This document shows, in pieces, positions 20,445 through 30,727 of a stretch of 35,054 nucleotides of DNA. This DNA is from Hofstenia miamia (Eukaryota > Xenacoelomorpha > Acoela): positions 1,931,915 through 1,966,968 of the forward strand of contig SCFE01000014.1 of assembly GCA_004352715.1 (NCBI GenBank). The letters run 5' to 3'. Below the pieces are notes generated by a model. That model made no database searches, was not told the origin of the DNA, and worked only from the letters and a program-made list of their open reading frames with translations. Made by a program: the position numbers and the translations under genes. Each line of letters opens with the position of its first letter. The first letter of the stretch is position 1.

Positions 20445-21365
20445 TCATAGATGTATACGTGACTTCATTTTCTCATATAATTTTAAATTCTGCATTTTAT
20501 CTAATGCAATTTGTTCTATGTCTGTCGTTGCCCTTTTTGGGTTTTGGAAGTGTATTATCATTCCGTCGTTTAGTTTATAGTTATTGTTGGGTAGTGTTTG
20601 TTGTATTGTGTATGGCCCTGCCCACTGTGTTTTAAGTTTTCTCAATTGGTTTACGTCTTGTGTTCTCATTAATGTGCATGCATAAACCTTATCCCCTTTT
20701 TGTGTGGTTTGCCATATATCTTCTTGTTGACGTTCCTTTCTTGTCTGATGGCTGATTGTTTAATGTTGTGACACATTGCTTCGTGGATGCCAGTTTTCTG
20801 CTGTTTGAGTGTCCTAACATATTCATTATCTGGTTTTTTCGAATATGATTGGTACTGCATTGAGACTAGTGTTGTGGCTTCTTTGCCATACATTGCTTTG
20901 TATGGAGTTATGCCTGTGGTGGAGTGTACTGATGTGTTGTAAAAATACTCTACAATTTCCTTCCAATACTTCTCTCCAGTCTCTTCCGCCAATTCTGGAT
21001 GTCATTACTCTTATTAGTTCTAGGGGTATCATTCGAGCGTACTTAGTAAAATTGTCCACTATAACCAATATGTACTGGTAGCCCTCATCGTCTTGTGACA
21101 ATTTTTCCAGGTCTACGTGAACTATCTGGTTAGGTGATGTGGCTATTATTTTCTCTAATGGTGCCATTTGTCTTGGGAAATGATTTTTATTGTTGAGCAG
21201 ACAAGTCGTGCATTTGTTAATGATATCCTCTACTGTTTTCCTGACTGATGTCGTTATAAACCTTGCATTGAATGTCATCTCGGTTTGTACAATTCCGATA
21301 TCTGCGTTCTTGTGTATTTTTCTTACGACTTCTCTTTTATAATACTCGGGTATTGCTACCCTCAA
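20445..21365 (-). pseudogene. Integrase of the Ty3/Gypsy element, internally deleted
   Basis: Three minus-strand pieces. 21365-20826 carries the N-terminal zinc-binding remnant (H near residue 18, then CTTC; the second His is replaced in the GIVQ position) and the start of the catalytic core: VHVDLEK with the first Asp and YILVIVDNFTKYARMIPL. Just after that the frame jumps near 21000 to a piece reading HPELAEETGEKYW and YNTSVHSTTGITPYKAMYG, so the core segment with the second Asp and the Glu is missing. After another frameshift near 20685 the C-terminal KGDKVYA and WAGPY (GPY/F module) follow. Such an enzyme could not join DNA ends. Codes the strand-transfer function in intact relatives. Confidence 0.85.
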
Positions 21366-21766
21366 TGATTTCCCTCAACGTATAGCAATCCGTTTTTGTT
21401 TAATTTCCATTTGTACCTCTGGAAGTAGCTTTTGGCGATTTTCCCCAATTGTCTTTTGTCATCTTCTATTTTTGCAATTATCTCTGCCAAGATTGCGTCT
21501 GTTTTTTGTTTCTCGATGATTTCTGTTTCCGTTATTTCTTCCTTTATTACTATTGGCATTATAGGTTTTCCCTTCTTGTCAGCGTTTATTTCTGGTAACT
21601 TCTCGTGTTTGTTGTGTGGTAGTAAATCAAACTGTTTCTTTTCTCTGTTTACTTTTTCTGTGTCTCGCTGGTATTCCGGTAGCGCTGTCCAAAAGTCGGC
21701 ATTTTTGTGTAGTGTTCCTTTGCGGTGTTTGATTGTCAATTTAAATTCGTTTAAGTACTCATCCAC
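21362..21766 (-). pseudogene. RNase H end and linker to integrase
   Basis: A single 134-codon minus frame. It starts in the end of RNase H (KHRKGTLHKNADF, the His-x-x-Gly-x-x-x-x-x-Ala-Asp pattern) and continues through a charged connector rich in Lys and Glu. It ends GLLYVEGNH, the usual strand just before the integrase zinc domain. One of the few pieces without an internal break. Confidence 0.75.
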
Positions 21767-22240
21767 CTCGAAACTATTGAGGACTTGTCACCCGAGTATT
21801 TTTTCAACCATTCAAGGCCACTGTTGTCTGTTCTTACGTTTGACCTATTAGAAAGTATCAAAACTTCTTTATACTCCGTAGTTTTCCTCGCTTTGTTTAT
21901 GTTTTCTGCTAAAAAACTGTATCGGCACCTCTTTGCCATCTTTGATCTTGCCCAAACACGCGCCTATGGCCACGTTGCTAGCGTCGCAGTCTAGGATAAA
22001 TTCTTTATCGTAATCAGGTGTGTTTAAAGATGGTAGTTTGGCCAGTACGTTATCTAATTGTTCTTGCTCTTTCCAAGTCCACTCGAATATTGCAGATTTT
22101 TTCATTAGTGATGTCATTTTGTTGGTCTTCTGTGCGATCTTCGGTATTAACGATCCGTAATAGTTTATAAAGCCCATTATTCTCTGCAGGTCTTTCTTAG
22201 TTTTTTGGGCTTTGAATGTTTTGTACCATTTCTTTCGCAT
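21751..22240 (-). pseudogene. RNase H domain (frameshifted)
   Basis: Minus frame 22240-21869 includes LQRIMGFINYYGSLIPKIA (RT thumb/connection) and then FILDCDASNVAIGACL, with the catalytic Asp of DAS, followed by QFFSRKH and EENYGV. The frame then shifts to 21939-21751. RNase H removes the RNA strand during reverse transcription. Adjacent to RT upstream and the linker downstream. Confidence 0.8.
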
Positions 22241-23168
22241 TGTTTTTCATTTTAATTTTTCCTTGTTGTATTTGCCTTCCTAAGACCAGGACTTCTGTTT
22301 TGAGAATTTCGCATTTGAATCCATTTACTCTCAATCCTGCATTATATAAGATCGTTAACGTTCTGCCTAGTTTTGCGATGTGCTCTTGAACCATATTGCT
22401 TGCTACCAATATATCATTGATGTATGCACACAGTCCATCTTCTATTTTTCGTTTGCTATGTTTCAGAACTTTGGTGACATACTGCTGAAAGGTTGCGGGT
22501 ACATTACATAATCCGAACACCATGTACATCCACTCGAATAGACTGTATGGTGTTATGAATGCAGTTTTCTCGTTGTCCTCTGGCTCCATCGGTACCTGCC
22601 TTGCAAAGGTCTATGCATGTGTAATATTTGTGTTTGCTAGCCTCGTATATTATTATATTATATGGTCTATTCTCGGGAGTGGGTACGCATCCTTTTTTGT
22701 TATCTCATTGAGTTTGTGAAAGTCAATGCATAACCTGTACTCGCCTTGTTTTACAAACACTGTCGGCGCAGCGTAGGGGCTCTCTCTTGGTCTTATAATC
22801 TTGTTATCGATCAGTTCATTTAGAATTTGGTTATAGTTTTCTAGCACTCTCCAGCATGGTAATTGTATCGGCTCTTTTGTGGTTGTGACGATTTTGTGAT
22901 CTCCTACAGCTTTTCCTACGCTTATTTCTCCGAAATTAAAGATTTTTTCGTGTTTCTGTAATGTGTTCGCTAGTTGTTGTCTTTCGCGTTTGCTTAGATG
23001 TTGGTATTCACCATCGTTTATCTCTGGGATTTTATACGTTTCATTGTCTTTTTGGTCAATTATGTTGATCACTTTCTTGATAGTTTGTCGTTCAGATTTT
23101 ATTCTTTTTCTGTACATTGTGACATTTTCCCATTTCTCATTCACCATCCTATTTTTTTGATTGTGCAC
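22197..23168 (-). pseudogene. Reverse transcriptase, Ty3/Gypsy type, with YIND active site
   Basis: First piece (23168-22653) holds the palm start: YAAPTVFVKQ, YRLCIDFHKLNE, DAYPLPRID. After a frameshift a stretch with YYTCIDLCKA keeps the first catalytic Asp, but the following residues expected before the PMEPED motif are lost. Second piece (22589-22197) has MEPEDNEKTAFITP, FGLCNVPATFQQ and AYINDILVAS. The usual YxDD is YIND here; the Asn codon is at 22416-22418 and a single G-to-A change explains it. Enzyme would be inactive. Antisense to the host gene. Confidence 0.9.
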
Positions 23169-23760
23169 AAACTTGATGGTAGTGATAGTTTTTTGTTATT
23201 GATGCCCGTTTGCTCGTATATCATTATTTCGGTTGTGATTTTTTCTTTGGTTTCTATGTTGTACATTTTCCAGTTGTTAGGCTGAAGTTTGACGTCTTCG
23301 GTTAGTTTAAACCGTATCGTTTTGTTATATTTTTCGCCCTCTGTGGAGATTATCTCCTTTTGTACTTTTATTGTTTTCGTTGTGTAATCTATGATACATC
23401 CGTTTTTAGTAAGGAAATCATTTCCTAGAATCACTTCGTACGGCAGGGGTTTCTTTCAGTATCTATCACGATGAACGTTTGTTGGAATGTCATATTTGCA
23501 ATTCTGATTTGTATGCCTTCGAGTTTCCCTTTTGTATCGATATAGTGGCCCGAGGCGTTAATTAGTCTATTTTTCTCGTCTTCTAGTTCTTTTCTGATAA
23601 ATCCGATTCTTGTCGCACATTCGTCTGTTATTACAAAAATTATTGCTCCCGTATCTATGGTTGTCTTGACCATTATACCATTAACTACAACAGTGATTGT
23701 ATTAGTGTTTAGCAAGTCAGTTATGATTAGAACGGGCGCGCGGTTTTCATGAGACAGCAC
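23141..23760 (-). pseudogene. Retropepsin-type aspartic protease (frameshifted)
   Basis: Frame 23760-23431 has TTIDTGA at residues 33-39, the catalytic Asp being residue 36. A frameshift near 23440 leads to 23434-23141, which begins MILGNDFLTKNG, the conserved G-x-DFL element at the end of retropepsins. In live elements the enzyme cuts Gag-Pol. It lies between the gag zinc knuckle and RT, as in Ty3/Gypsy. Confidence 0.85.
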
Positions 23761-23762
23761 TC

Positions 23763-25056
23763 TTAGTAGTTTAAATCTTCGATTTGTTGTTCGCCTTCTT
23801 CCTCTTCAGTGAAGCTTTCTTCGTTTTCCGTTAAGTTTTCTTCAAAGTCGATTTCGTCACCCTCAATTATATTAATTTGTTTTCTACAATCTTTCCTAAG
23901 GTGCCCTTTGTTTCCGCAGTTGTGACATTTTATATCTCTTCTGATCTTCTTTACTGTTCCGTCTTTTAGTCTTACTTTTATTATTTCGTCCTTGTTTCCC
24001 GTTTTTTGTATATTCAATTTGTTTCCAAATCTCTGGGGTATGTTGTTTATTGTTGGCGTTTTGTTTGTTGTTGCTCTCTCGTTTATCCTGGCGGTGTTTC
24101 CCATTGTTATTTCCCAGTAAACATAGAACTGTCGTAACGACGTCGCTGAACGACATAATAATGGCACTAAAACGACATTACAAAACCAACGTCTTTTCAC
24201 AATAAAACGACAAACTATCAATAAAAATGCAGTTTTTAAAAATTTATCTTCAAATTGTCATAATACTAAAATTATTCCTATTTTTAAATATTTTTTGCTA
24301 GACAGAATTCTACACCGCCACTAATCCACACTATAAACGCCACTCAAACAATTCAACGCCTATTAAACGCCAATACACCACAAAAACGACGTCGTTACAA
24401 CAGTTCTATGTTTACTGGGTTGTATCGCCAGTCCTTTCCTTATCATTCGATCTAGTGAGTCTTCTGCGTCGCACTTATTTTCAAATTGCTGTTTTAGTGG
24501 TTCAAATAGCCCCTTGCATATGTGGGAGAAAAGATTGTACTTAGAATAGGTCTGTATTCTTCCTCCGGTTCAGGTGGTTTACTTTTAAACAACTCTTCAT
24601 CTTCGGGTAGATTCGTTTTACATAGTGTGTCTGCGTCTTCAACTATTATTCTTCGTACCTCTTTTTGAGTTTTTTTCTTGTGGTTATTTTAAGTTTCATT
24701 ATTTAGCTTTAATAGTCGTAGTTCGTCTCTGAGGCTGTCGATTTCTATTTGTTTTGTTTCGTTTTCTTCTCGTAGCCTGATATTTTCTTCGTGTATTTCG
24801 GCCATCAATTGCTGCCATTTTGCACTCTGATTTTCATTTCTTTATTTGCGTCCGTTAAAATTTCTATTTGCCTTTGGAATAGAATTCTCTGTTCTGTTAA
24901 CCTGGCACTAGTATCGTCTCTCATTTCATTTAATGTTATTTCTTTCTCAACGTTCGTTGATTCTATTTCTGATATTTTCCGTATTAGTTTTCTAACAATT
25001 TTGGTTACTTCGCTTATTGTTACCTCGTCGTCGGTATTGACTGTTTGCAGAATCAT
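23763..25056 (-). pseudogene. Gag with coiled coil and CCHC knuckle, interrupted by a MITE
   Basis: The minus strand opens with an 83-codon heptad-rich segment (25056-24805, MILQTVNTDDEVTISE onward) that continues after a frameshift as EIHEENIRLREENETKQIE, a likely coiled coil. Then come short pieces in other frames, including EPLKQQFENKCDAEDSLDRM just before the MITE at 24113-24419. After the MITE the nucleocapsid follows with CHNCGNKGHLRKDC (C-x2-C-x4-H-x4-C, about 23890-23930) and a Glu-rich tail. Total length is short for a Gag, so capsid sequence has probably been lost. Coding may begin upstream of 25056. Confidence 0.8.
24113..24419. mobile_element. MITE of 307 bp inserted in gag
   Basis: Ends are CCCAGTAAACATAGAACTGT and its reverse complement. 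The TIR is 33 bp with one mismatch and continues to CGACGTCG. No ORF. The gag reading frame is interrupted at its borders (GLAIQ on one side, MGNTARINER on the other). Flanks aataacaa and gatacaa (minus strand) are similar but not an exact duplication, so the superfamily is left open. Confidence 0.85.
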
Positions 25057-25060
25057 TTAC

Positions 25061-25432
25061 TAGGGATGCTTCGCTTTCGGGTGATGATGTGACATCCTGT
25101 GTTTGGGGAGTTTTCTGACTCTGGGGGGTCTTTGGATTTTTCCAGTTGACTAAATTGTCGTAGCTCTGTAGGTATGGTTTTTTCGTGTCTGCTTAACGTT
25201 CTATTGGTTACGCCAAGATCATTAGTTCGGTTAGCTCGAGAAGAAACAGCTATCTTAACTCGTACTGTATTTGTTTGCTAGTCTTTTGATTTTTGACAAG
25301 AAGTACATCTTCTTAAGTCAGTAGATCGTAGTTTGTTCCTATTCTCTCTCTGAGAAGAAATCCATCCCTACTCAGGGGTTTTTAGAATTCTTATTTGAGT
25401 TCCAGTTTATCGGGCACCTGTCATGGTAATAG
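25061..25432 (-). other. 5' leader of the retrotransposon
   Basis: Region between the 5' LTR and gag on the minus strand. The sequence following the LTR edge (CTATTACCATGACAGGTGCC) does not give a clear primer-binding site starting TGG. Part of the leader reads as plausible Gag N-terminus (NLVNWKNPKTPQSQKTPQ) in a shifted frame. Confidence 0.5.
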
Positions 25433-26489
25433 TGTAGAATCGGTACATTGAGATTTATAGACATCTTTCGGTAATGCTATAACATTTTCCATTAATTCGT
25501 CCGTTTAACCAACTGTACAATTCCAATTAATCCAGCTTTCCATTTTTAGCAAGGTAAGGTATTACTAACAAGTCATTAGATTGGACGCGGCAAGATGTTA
25601 TCAGGGTCGAAACCCGACTCTAAGCTCTGCAACTCAAATAGGAACGTGGAATGGTAAGGCATCACCAGTTACCGTGGAAGCGATGGTGACTCACAAACAA
25701 AGCTCATGGTGCGGAAATGTGTTCTCAGTGATAGTGTGTTGTAATTCCCTAGCAATTTAGTGTATTGATTGTTCTTGTTATTACCGATGTTAGCAATAAT
25801 TGAAAGTTCGCAACCGGTCTGCATTAGCTTATTATGAACCCTATATATAGATAGCCCTACATCTATGAATATATAACTAAACCCCGAGTACATGTGAACA
25901 TTCAATACGGTCGGCAGAAACTGGAAGCTTAACAGTCGTAATCGAACGTCACATATAACACTGTCTAAGATGACCATCACAATAAACAAACTGTAATATA
26001 TTTCGGGGCTCGTAGGCACCTCGTATGTATAATAAAGTTCATTATAACACCTTAGTAATTTGGATCTAAAAAGAGTTTGCCTAAGGGTAGCTATCCAGCT
26101 GTTTACTGACGTGAGTTATAATAGTGAATGAATCGGTTGGAAAGCTACAACGAAATAAAAACCTCTACACGTAGACTTAACCTAAGAGCACATGACGGAG
26201 AAAGTCCACTCCTACCAGACGCACCACATTGTGAATGGCTGAATGTGCGTCGGTTCCAAAATCTCTTTAGTCGAATCTGGGGACCACCGGGTACTACTCG
26301 TGTGCTCAGACGTTTAGCTTTCCGTTAGCATGTATAATCAAACCTGATAATACAACATAAAAAATCAAATGAAGTAAATTCATCACCAAATAAATCCATT
26401 TCACACTATTTATAATCATATTGCATAAAAAATTAAACAATCGGCATTTACCTGTTTGTAGATTCAAATTTGTTTACAATTCACTAATT
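25433..26489 (-). repeat. 5' LTR, outer end truncated
   Basis: Near-identical to the 3' LTR from TGTAGAATCGG to cactaatt. It lacks the Harbinger-like insertion and shows the empty TAA site at 26082-26084. The 3' copy appears to extend about 231 bp further to the polypurine tract, so this copy has lost its outer U3 end. Host intron sequence begins at 26490. Confidence 0.85.
25841..25850 (-). promoter_or_regulatory. Possible LTR TATA box
   Basis: The minus strand reads CTATATATAG in the middle of the LTR, the expected zone for the U3/R border. In such AT-rich DNA this could be chance. Confidence 0.3.
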
Positions 26490-26895
26490 AATAGTTGAAG
26501 AGTCCTCTTTCATCTCTGACTTTACGCAGTGAGCGGTTTAATGCCGCTTACATTTTCTATCTGAAAATTTAGTATGAAGCAAAGGGTTGTTTCAATATTT
26601 TTAAGAGCCAGATTCTTGCAATGTTTATTTGGCTTGAGGACTTAATATTCTCTTAAAATTTCGTAGTAGAAATTGCCTTATGTTTTTGTGACTTGGAATG
26701 TTGCATGAGATTCAGGGGAAAATTGACTGTTGTTTGAATAGATTGATTAACAATTTTTTAGTAAGCTTTTAATGACAAAATTGTTTGCAATAATTATGTA
26801 AATACATGTTCAAGTTAATTTATTATACGGTTTCTTAGCCTATGGGAAATTGATTGCAATTCCTTTCTTTTATTGAAACCACTGACGACAGAAAG
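26490..26895. other. Host intron between LTR and exon C
   Basis: AT-rich sequence with no repeat ends seen. It ends in a pyrimidine-rich stretch (ttcctttctttta) before the acceptor cagaaag. Confidence 0.55.
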
Positions 26896-27025
26896 ACGAA
26901 TGTTTCATTTTTTGTATGGAGGGACGTTAGCATACATTCAAACTCTTAAAAGTAAAGACTCATTCTTTCTTAAAAACGTCAAATACACGTTCAAAGAGAT
27001 CAAAGCCGGAACCATAGAATGCAAG
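26896..27025 (+). CDS. Internal exon of the unidentified host gene (exon C)
   Basis: The acceptor cagaaag ends at 26895 and the donor, TGCAAG followed by gttagt, starts at 27026. One leading base completes the split Arg codon from exon B, then 43 codons run to a phase-0 end. The protein includes MFHFLYGGTLAYIQTL and NVKYTFKEIKAGTIEC, well-mixed residues typical of a folded domain. The upstream ag at 26890-26891 would break the frame, which is why 26896 is chosen. The Met at 26873 lies in the intron and is not a start. Confidence 0.72.
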
Positions 27026-28340
27026 GTTAGTTTAATGATACAAATTTGTAAATACCATAAAACATATTAAGTAGCACCCAGATTTTCATAGTTAATTCAG
27101 ACTAAAAATATGAGACTATTTGTTAAATATGTTAAAAAAGTAAGTAACAGGCTTGAAATGTAAACTTGGTAAACACAACTGCAATTAGGTCAGCGATTTG
27201 TTGATGCGCCAGCCTGGTCCCTGGTCAATTTTCACAAATTCAATGAAATTTGTTTTCATTTAATGCTTTCAGAAGTTTTCAATGTTGATTTTAATTGTTT
27301 CTTAATTGGATAATATTACGTTAGAAGTCCTGAAATTAGGTTTAATCTAAATACAAATTGAATTAATTTTTACGACTAGCTCGGGCTTCAGCAATTTTAG
27401 GGATCTAAACACAAACAATGGTCTGCCCGTAATTAAAAACATTTATTTTAACCTGTGATTTTTCTTTCTTTTTTGGTATATATTTTGCTTACATGATTAT
27501 GACGTTTATTCCTGTTTCAAAAATGAATGTGTCTAATCAAGCCACCGTGTATTCCTTAATTTTACCAGGTCTCAACGGATTAAATCCTGTCAGGGTCTCA
27601 GGGTCGGAGCGTTACTGGGTCGAATCTTGTGATCTTGTTGCAGCTCGTTGATAACGTGATAGTATTTTTTCAGTATATACCTGAACTGATAATCACTAAA
27701 AAAATACGCAAAATATGGAAAAATCTTTACAGGTGCGAAATCCATGCTACACAGCTTCATGGAAAAACCGATCCTTGTATAGGTGAAGTGTTCTAATTTA
27801 GGCATAGGATTCTCATTGTTTAATTCAATTCTTCCCTAAATTAGTTTTAATTACTTTTAATGCTTGGTGCAATTTATAAAGAAATGTTTGATTTCCATTC
27901 AAATAGAGAACATTATATTTTTATCTTACAGAGCACAGATATCGTTGTACCATAATTAACAAATTATTGTAAATGTTAAAGCAGTATTTTTTATTTTTTT
28001 ATCCGGTTATTTTTATTGTTATAAATGTATTTTAATGGGAAGTTTGCTTTAAGTCCCATTTCCTTATTTAATGGTCGTTAAAAAATGTTCTACTAATATT
28101 CATCTTGTTTAAAATTTTTTTGTAAATCCTATAGATTGTCAAAATTTATAGGAAATCCAAAAATTTGAGGGAATTTCTATGAAGTTTGATCCTAATATTT
28201 CCTAAACTTTTAAATAGATTAATACAAGAATTTGCAAAAATTCTGAATTTTTCATTGATTGTTGCTTCAAAATATTCTTACAGTAGGTTCTCATTAGAGA
28301 ATTTTATAAATCTGTAATTTTATGAAATTCTATGTGTTTT
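27026..28340. other. AT-rich intron, no gene seen
   Basis: Lies between exon C and the GC-rich patch. The only long minus frame (27805-27590) has no support. Confidence 0.5.
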
Positions 28341-28985
28341 CCGGCATGCCCGAGCTCGTCGGGCTGCCCGTGCCCGCCGGGCAGGAGGGAGGGCGGGCAC
28401 CGGGCATTACTGTGACCCGGCGGCTCGCATCGGGCGTTCAAATAACCGGGCATATGTTATGGCCGCTCAAATAAAGTCTGGTGTAATCATAAGATAATAT
28501 GCTGTAATGACGTAAGTTTTTTCTGCTTTTAAATAGAAATTTAATAATTTACCGCGAAATTTAGCGCTTTTGCTGCAAAAATATTTAAATTTTGTTGTAC
28601 ATTTGCAGTAATAAAATGACAGAAATGAAGAAAGTCATATCAGAATTAATGGAATGCAAGCACGAGTAAAGCATTTTGTGCATTTTGATTCAATTTCGTA
28701 GTATTCTACGTTTTTCTCAATGGATGGCGGCCACACTGGGCCACTCGTTCCTTCCCGCTGAATNNNNNNNNNNNNNNNNNNNNNNNNNNNNNNNNNNNNN
28801 NNNNNNNNNNNNNNNNNNNNNNNNNNNNNNNNNNNNNNNNNNNNNNNNNNNNNNNNNNNNNNNNNNNNNNNNNNNNNNNNNNNNNNNNNNNNNNNNNNNN
28901 NNNNNNNNNNNNNNNNNNNNNNNNNNNNNNNNNNNNNNNNNNNNNNNNNNNNNNNNNNNNNNNGGCACAGGGCGGGCACGGGCAG
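28341..28985. repeat. GC-rich inverted-repeat patch flanking a gap
   Basis: A strikingly GC-rich stretch (28341-28450) in AT-rich DNA. CTGCCCGTGCCCGCC at 28364-28378 is the exact reverse complement of GGCGGGCACGGGCAG at 28971-28985. Local hairpins such as gcccgagctcgtcgggc are present. A further GC-rich stretch (28722-28760) abuts a 200-N gap. It may be a DNA transposon with GC-rich ends of about 0.6 kb; no target duplication identified. Confidence 0.55.
28764..28963. other. Assembly gap, 200 N
   Basis: Exactly 200 N inside the GC-rich inverted-repeat patch. Open frames crossing it are artefacts. Confidence 0.98.
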
Positions 28986-29337
28986 CATTAAATCTAAAAA
29001 TGCAAAACTCTACTGTAGACCCCTTTATTTACTGCCACTAGGTCTGGGAAGAATTTCAGTTTTTGCAAAATTAGCATTCCATTGGAAAAAGTTCATATTT
29101 TCCTACTTCACTGACAGAAAAAAAATTATCACAAATTTGTCAATAACAGTTAAGCACTTTTACCCATACAGGTGTCCCAGGATTCTAAATTTCCTGCATA
29201 CCTGAGTATGCAGTAATCTGACTAATAAATATGCTATTTCATTTACAGTAGTTGTAATTTTCCTAAATGCTATATTTATATTTAACTGTGTACTCAGTAT
29301 TAAAATTAATTAAAAAAGTTTGTTATTTCAATTTTAG
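28986..29337. other. Intron sequence before exon D
   Basis: AT-rich, no features apart from a T-rich tract and acceptor at its end (gttatttcaattttag). Confidence 0.55.
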
Positions 29338-29401
29338 AGCAAAAATGACCCTCCTTCTCAATTTACTATTGAAGATTTCTTAACATGTCGACCGAAGTCA
29401 A
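29338..29401 (+). CDS. Small internal exon of the unidentified host gene (exon D)
   Basis: A strong acceptor (tttcaattttag) and a consensus donor, TCAA followed by gtaagc, bound 64 bases. In phase 0, as exon C demands, it reads SKNDPPSQFTIEDFLTCRPKS and leaves one spare base. The reading frame, splice sites and phase agree. The next exon was not found in the window, so the gene probably continues beyond 35 kb or into the gap at 33275-33409. Confidence 0.68.
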
Positions 29402-30493
29402 GTAAGCTTTTAATTACTTGCAATTGTATTTATCAATTTTTTAGATTTTAATATTTTAAATAAGTTAGTCATTTTAACATATTTACTGCGGTATATACAT
29501 ATATTGTTGGAGTATTTCTCGGAAAAATATGGCACGTAAAATGTTGCGTGTCTGCTCAAAACTTAATGACCTGTAGGGTGAAGTACAACAAATCTTGTGA
29601 AACAGTATATTTGAAACTATTTTCTGGATGTTATGTTAATTTTGCAGCTTGTATTCAACAAATTAGTTAATATTCGCCTTTGATAACTAAGCTAGCTACA
29701 TGTCTTGTTTAATCAAGCTTTTCTTTCTTTGCAAATGTTTGCAACATTTGAAAGTTTTTTCACACGTTTTACTTTGCAAAGTCTGTTGAGTATCAACAAA
29801 TTACATCCAAATTACATCCATAATGAAGAGTAGTCTAATGCTGCAATCAAAGAGCGATGATGAAGACCAAAGAAAAAGTGTCCATCTTATGTATGTAGGT
29901 ATTTTAGAATTCCCCTCTATAGATCTAGGAACACTAAATAATGAACTTGCTTCTTGTAAGATATGTTGCACTAAATTTTTTACTAGTAACTATCAAGCGG
30001 AATGTTGGAACTTTTAGCTCAATGCGTACATGTCTAAGTATATTAAACCAAATTCGCTAAATAGTCTAAGATTCATGATTAGCGAAAGGAATAAACTTGA
30101 AAATAAATTTTCAGTAGACGGGTATCATTCCTTTATCTATGTAGGAACCAGTCCTAATTGATTTGTTTTTTTATTACGATATAGGAATTGAGAGAAGGCA
30201 CATCAATGTCAGGAAACCTAATGTGGAAGCTCAATTATAAGTAAACTTGCCAAACTCTTCGATATATGTCAGTCTACATCTAAAAATGAAATATCGAGTG
30301 CTATTTAGAAAGGTACTATTGATATATACCTTTCGAAAAGAACCATATTCCTATGCCACTTCAATTTATTTGTTACCAAAGATCGCAATATTCTTACAGG
30401 AATGATGAGATGTTAGACATTTCCAAATGTTAGACAAGGAGCAAATATTATCTGTGAAATTAATTGTGGGTGAAATTGGAGTGAAAAGGTTAT
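29402..30493. other. AT-rich intron; possible decayed hAT sequence
   Basis: The stretch 29823-30017 is open on the plus strand and contains CKICCTKFFTSNYQ, loosely like the Cys pair of a BED finger, upstream of a hAT-like fragment. This link is weak. Otherwise nothing recognisable. Confidence 0.35.
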
Positions 30494-30727
30494 ATGCGCA
30501 TCATTACAGATAGCAGAGCTAATGTTATTGCATCATTTGATGATGAGATTAATGTCATCGGTTTCATACATGGTTTTCTTAGAAAAGTACTGTGCACGCT
30601 GTCTTTGGAAATATGTGGGACAAAAATATTGGACGTCCACCAAATACAAAATCATATTGCTTCGTTTTTCCATACACGTCTTAAATTCTTAAATTCTGTT
30701 GTGTATTTGCAATCAACAACGAGTTGA
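30494..30727 (+). pseudogene. Decayed hAT-type transposase fragment
   Basis: A 77-codon open stretch. Its order IITDSRANVIASF, then NVIGFIHGFLRKVLCTLSLEI, then HIASFFHTRLKFLNSV follows the hAT catalytic region: the Asp of the TDxAxN motif, the Cys/His helix zone, and the HFHxSxK-like segment. The usual CxAH residues are changed. It lacks both ends, and the flanks are full of stops. Assignment rests on motif order only. Confidence 0.45.

Larger units (their letters stand above)
9435..26489 (-). mobile_element. Degenerate Ty3/Gypsy LTR retrotransposon with nested insertions
   Basis: LTR-type direct repeats (9435-13160 and 25433-26489) flank minus-strand gag, protease, reverse transcriptase, RNase H, integrase and a long third ORF. 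The order PR-RT-RH-IN and motifs such as FGLCNVPATFQ, an aspartic protease DTG, a CCHC knuckle and an integrase C-terminal WAGPY place it in Ty3/Gypsy (Metaviridae). An extra ORF after integrase is known from errantivirus-like lineages, but lineage here is inference. It lies antisense in a host intron. Every ORF is broken by frameshifts, so it is dead. No target duplication is seen, consistent with a truncated outer end of the 5' LTR. Nested elements lie at 10087-12116, 15044-18564 and 24113-24419. Confidence 0.9.
5300..26895 (+). other. Intron of about 21.6 kb holding nested transposons
   Basis: The intron is bounded by the donor GCAAG|gtagtt and the acceptor cagaaag|ACGAATG. The phases match exactly (2 + 1), and the joined frame runs on for 43 codons. 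The intron carries an antisense LTR retrotransposon, several DNA transposons, the 643-N gap and two lone-N contig joins, so its true length is uncertain. Confidence 0.65.

Noticed and set aside
21432-21851. 139-codon plus-strand frame
   Set aside because: Complement of the pol linker and RNase H; a shadow.
25390-25432. tRNA primer-binding site next to the 5' LTR
   Set aside because: Sequence after the LTR edge does not start TGG and no tRNA 3' end matches convincingly by eye.
27590-27640. tRNA-like B box (gggtcgaatct), possible SINE
   Set aside because: No matching A box, no tail and no repeat copy in the window. A similar ggtcgaaaccc in the LTR also looks like chance.
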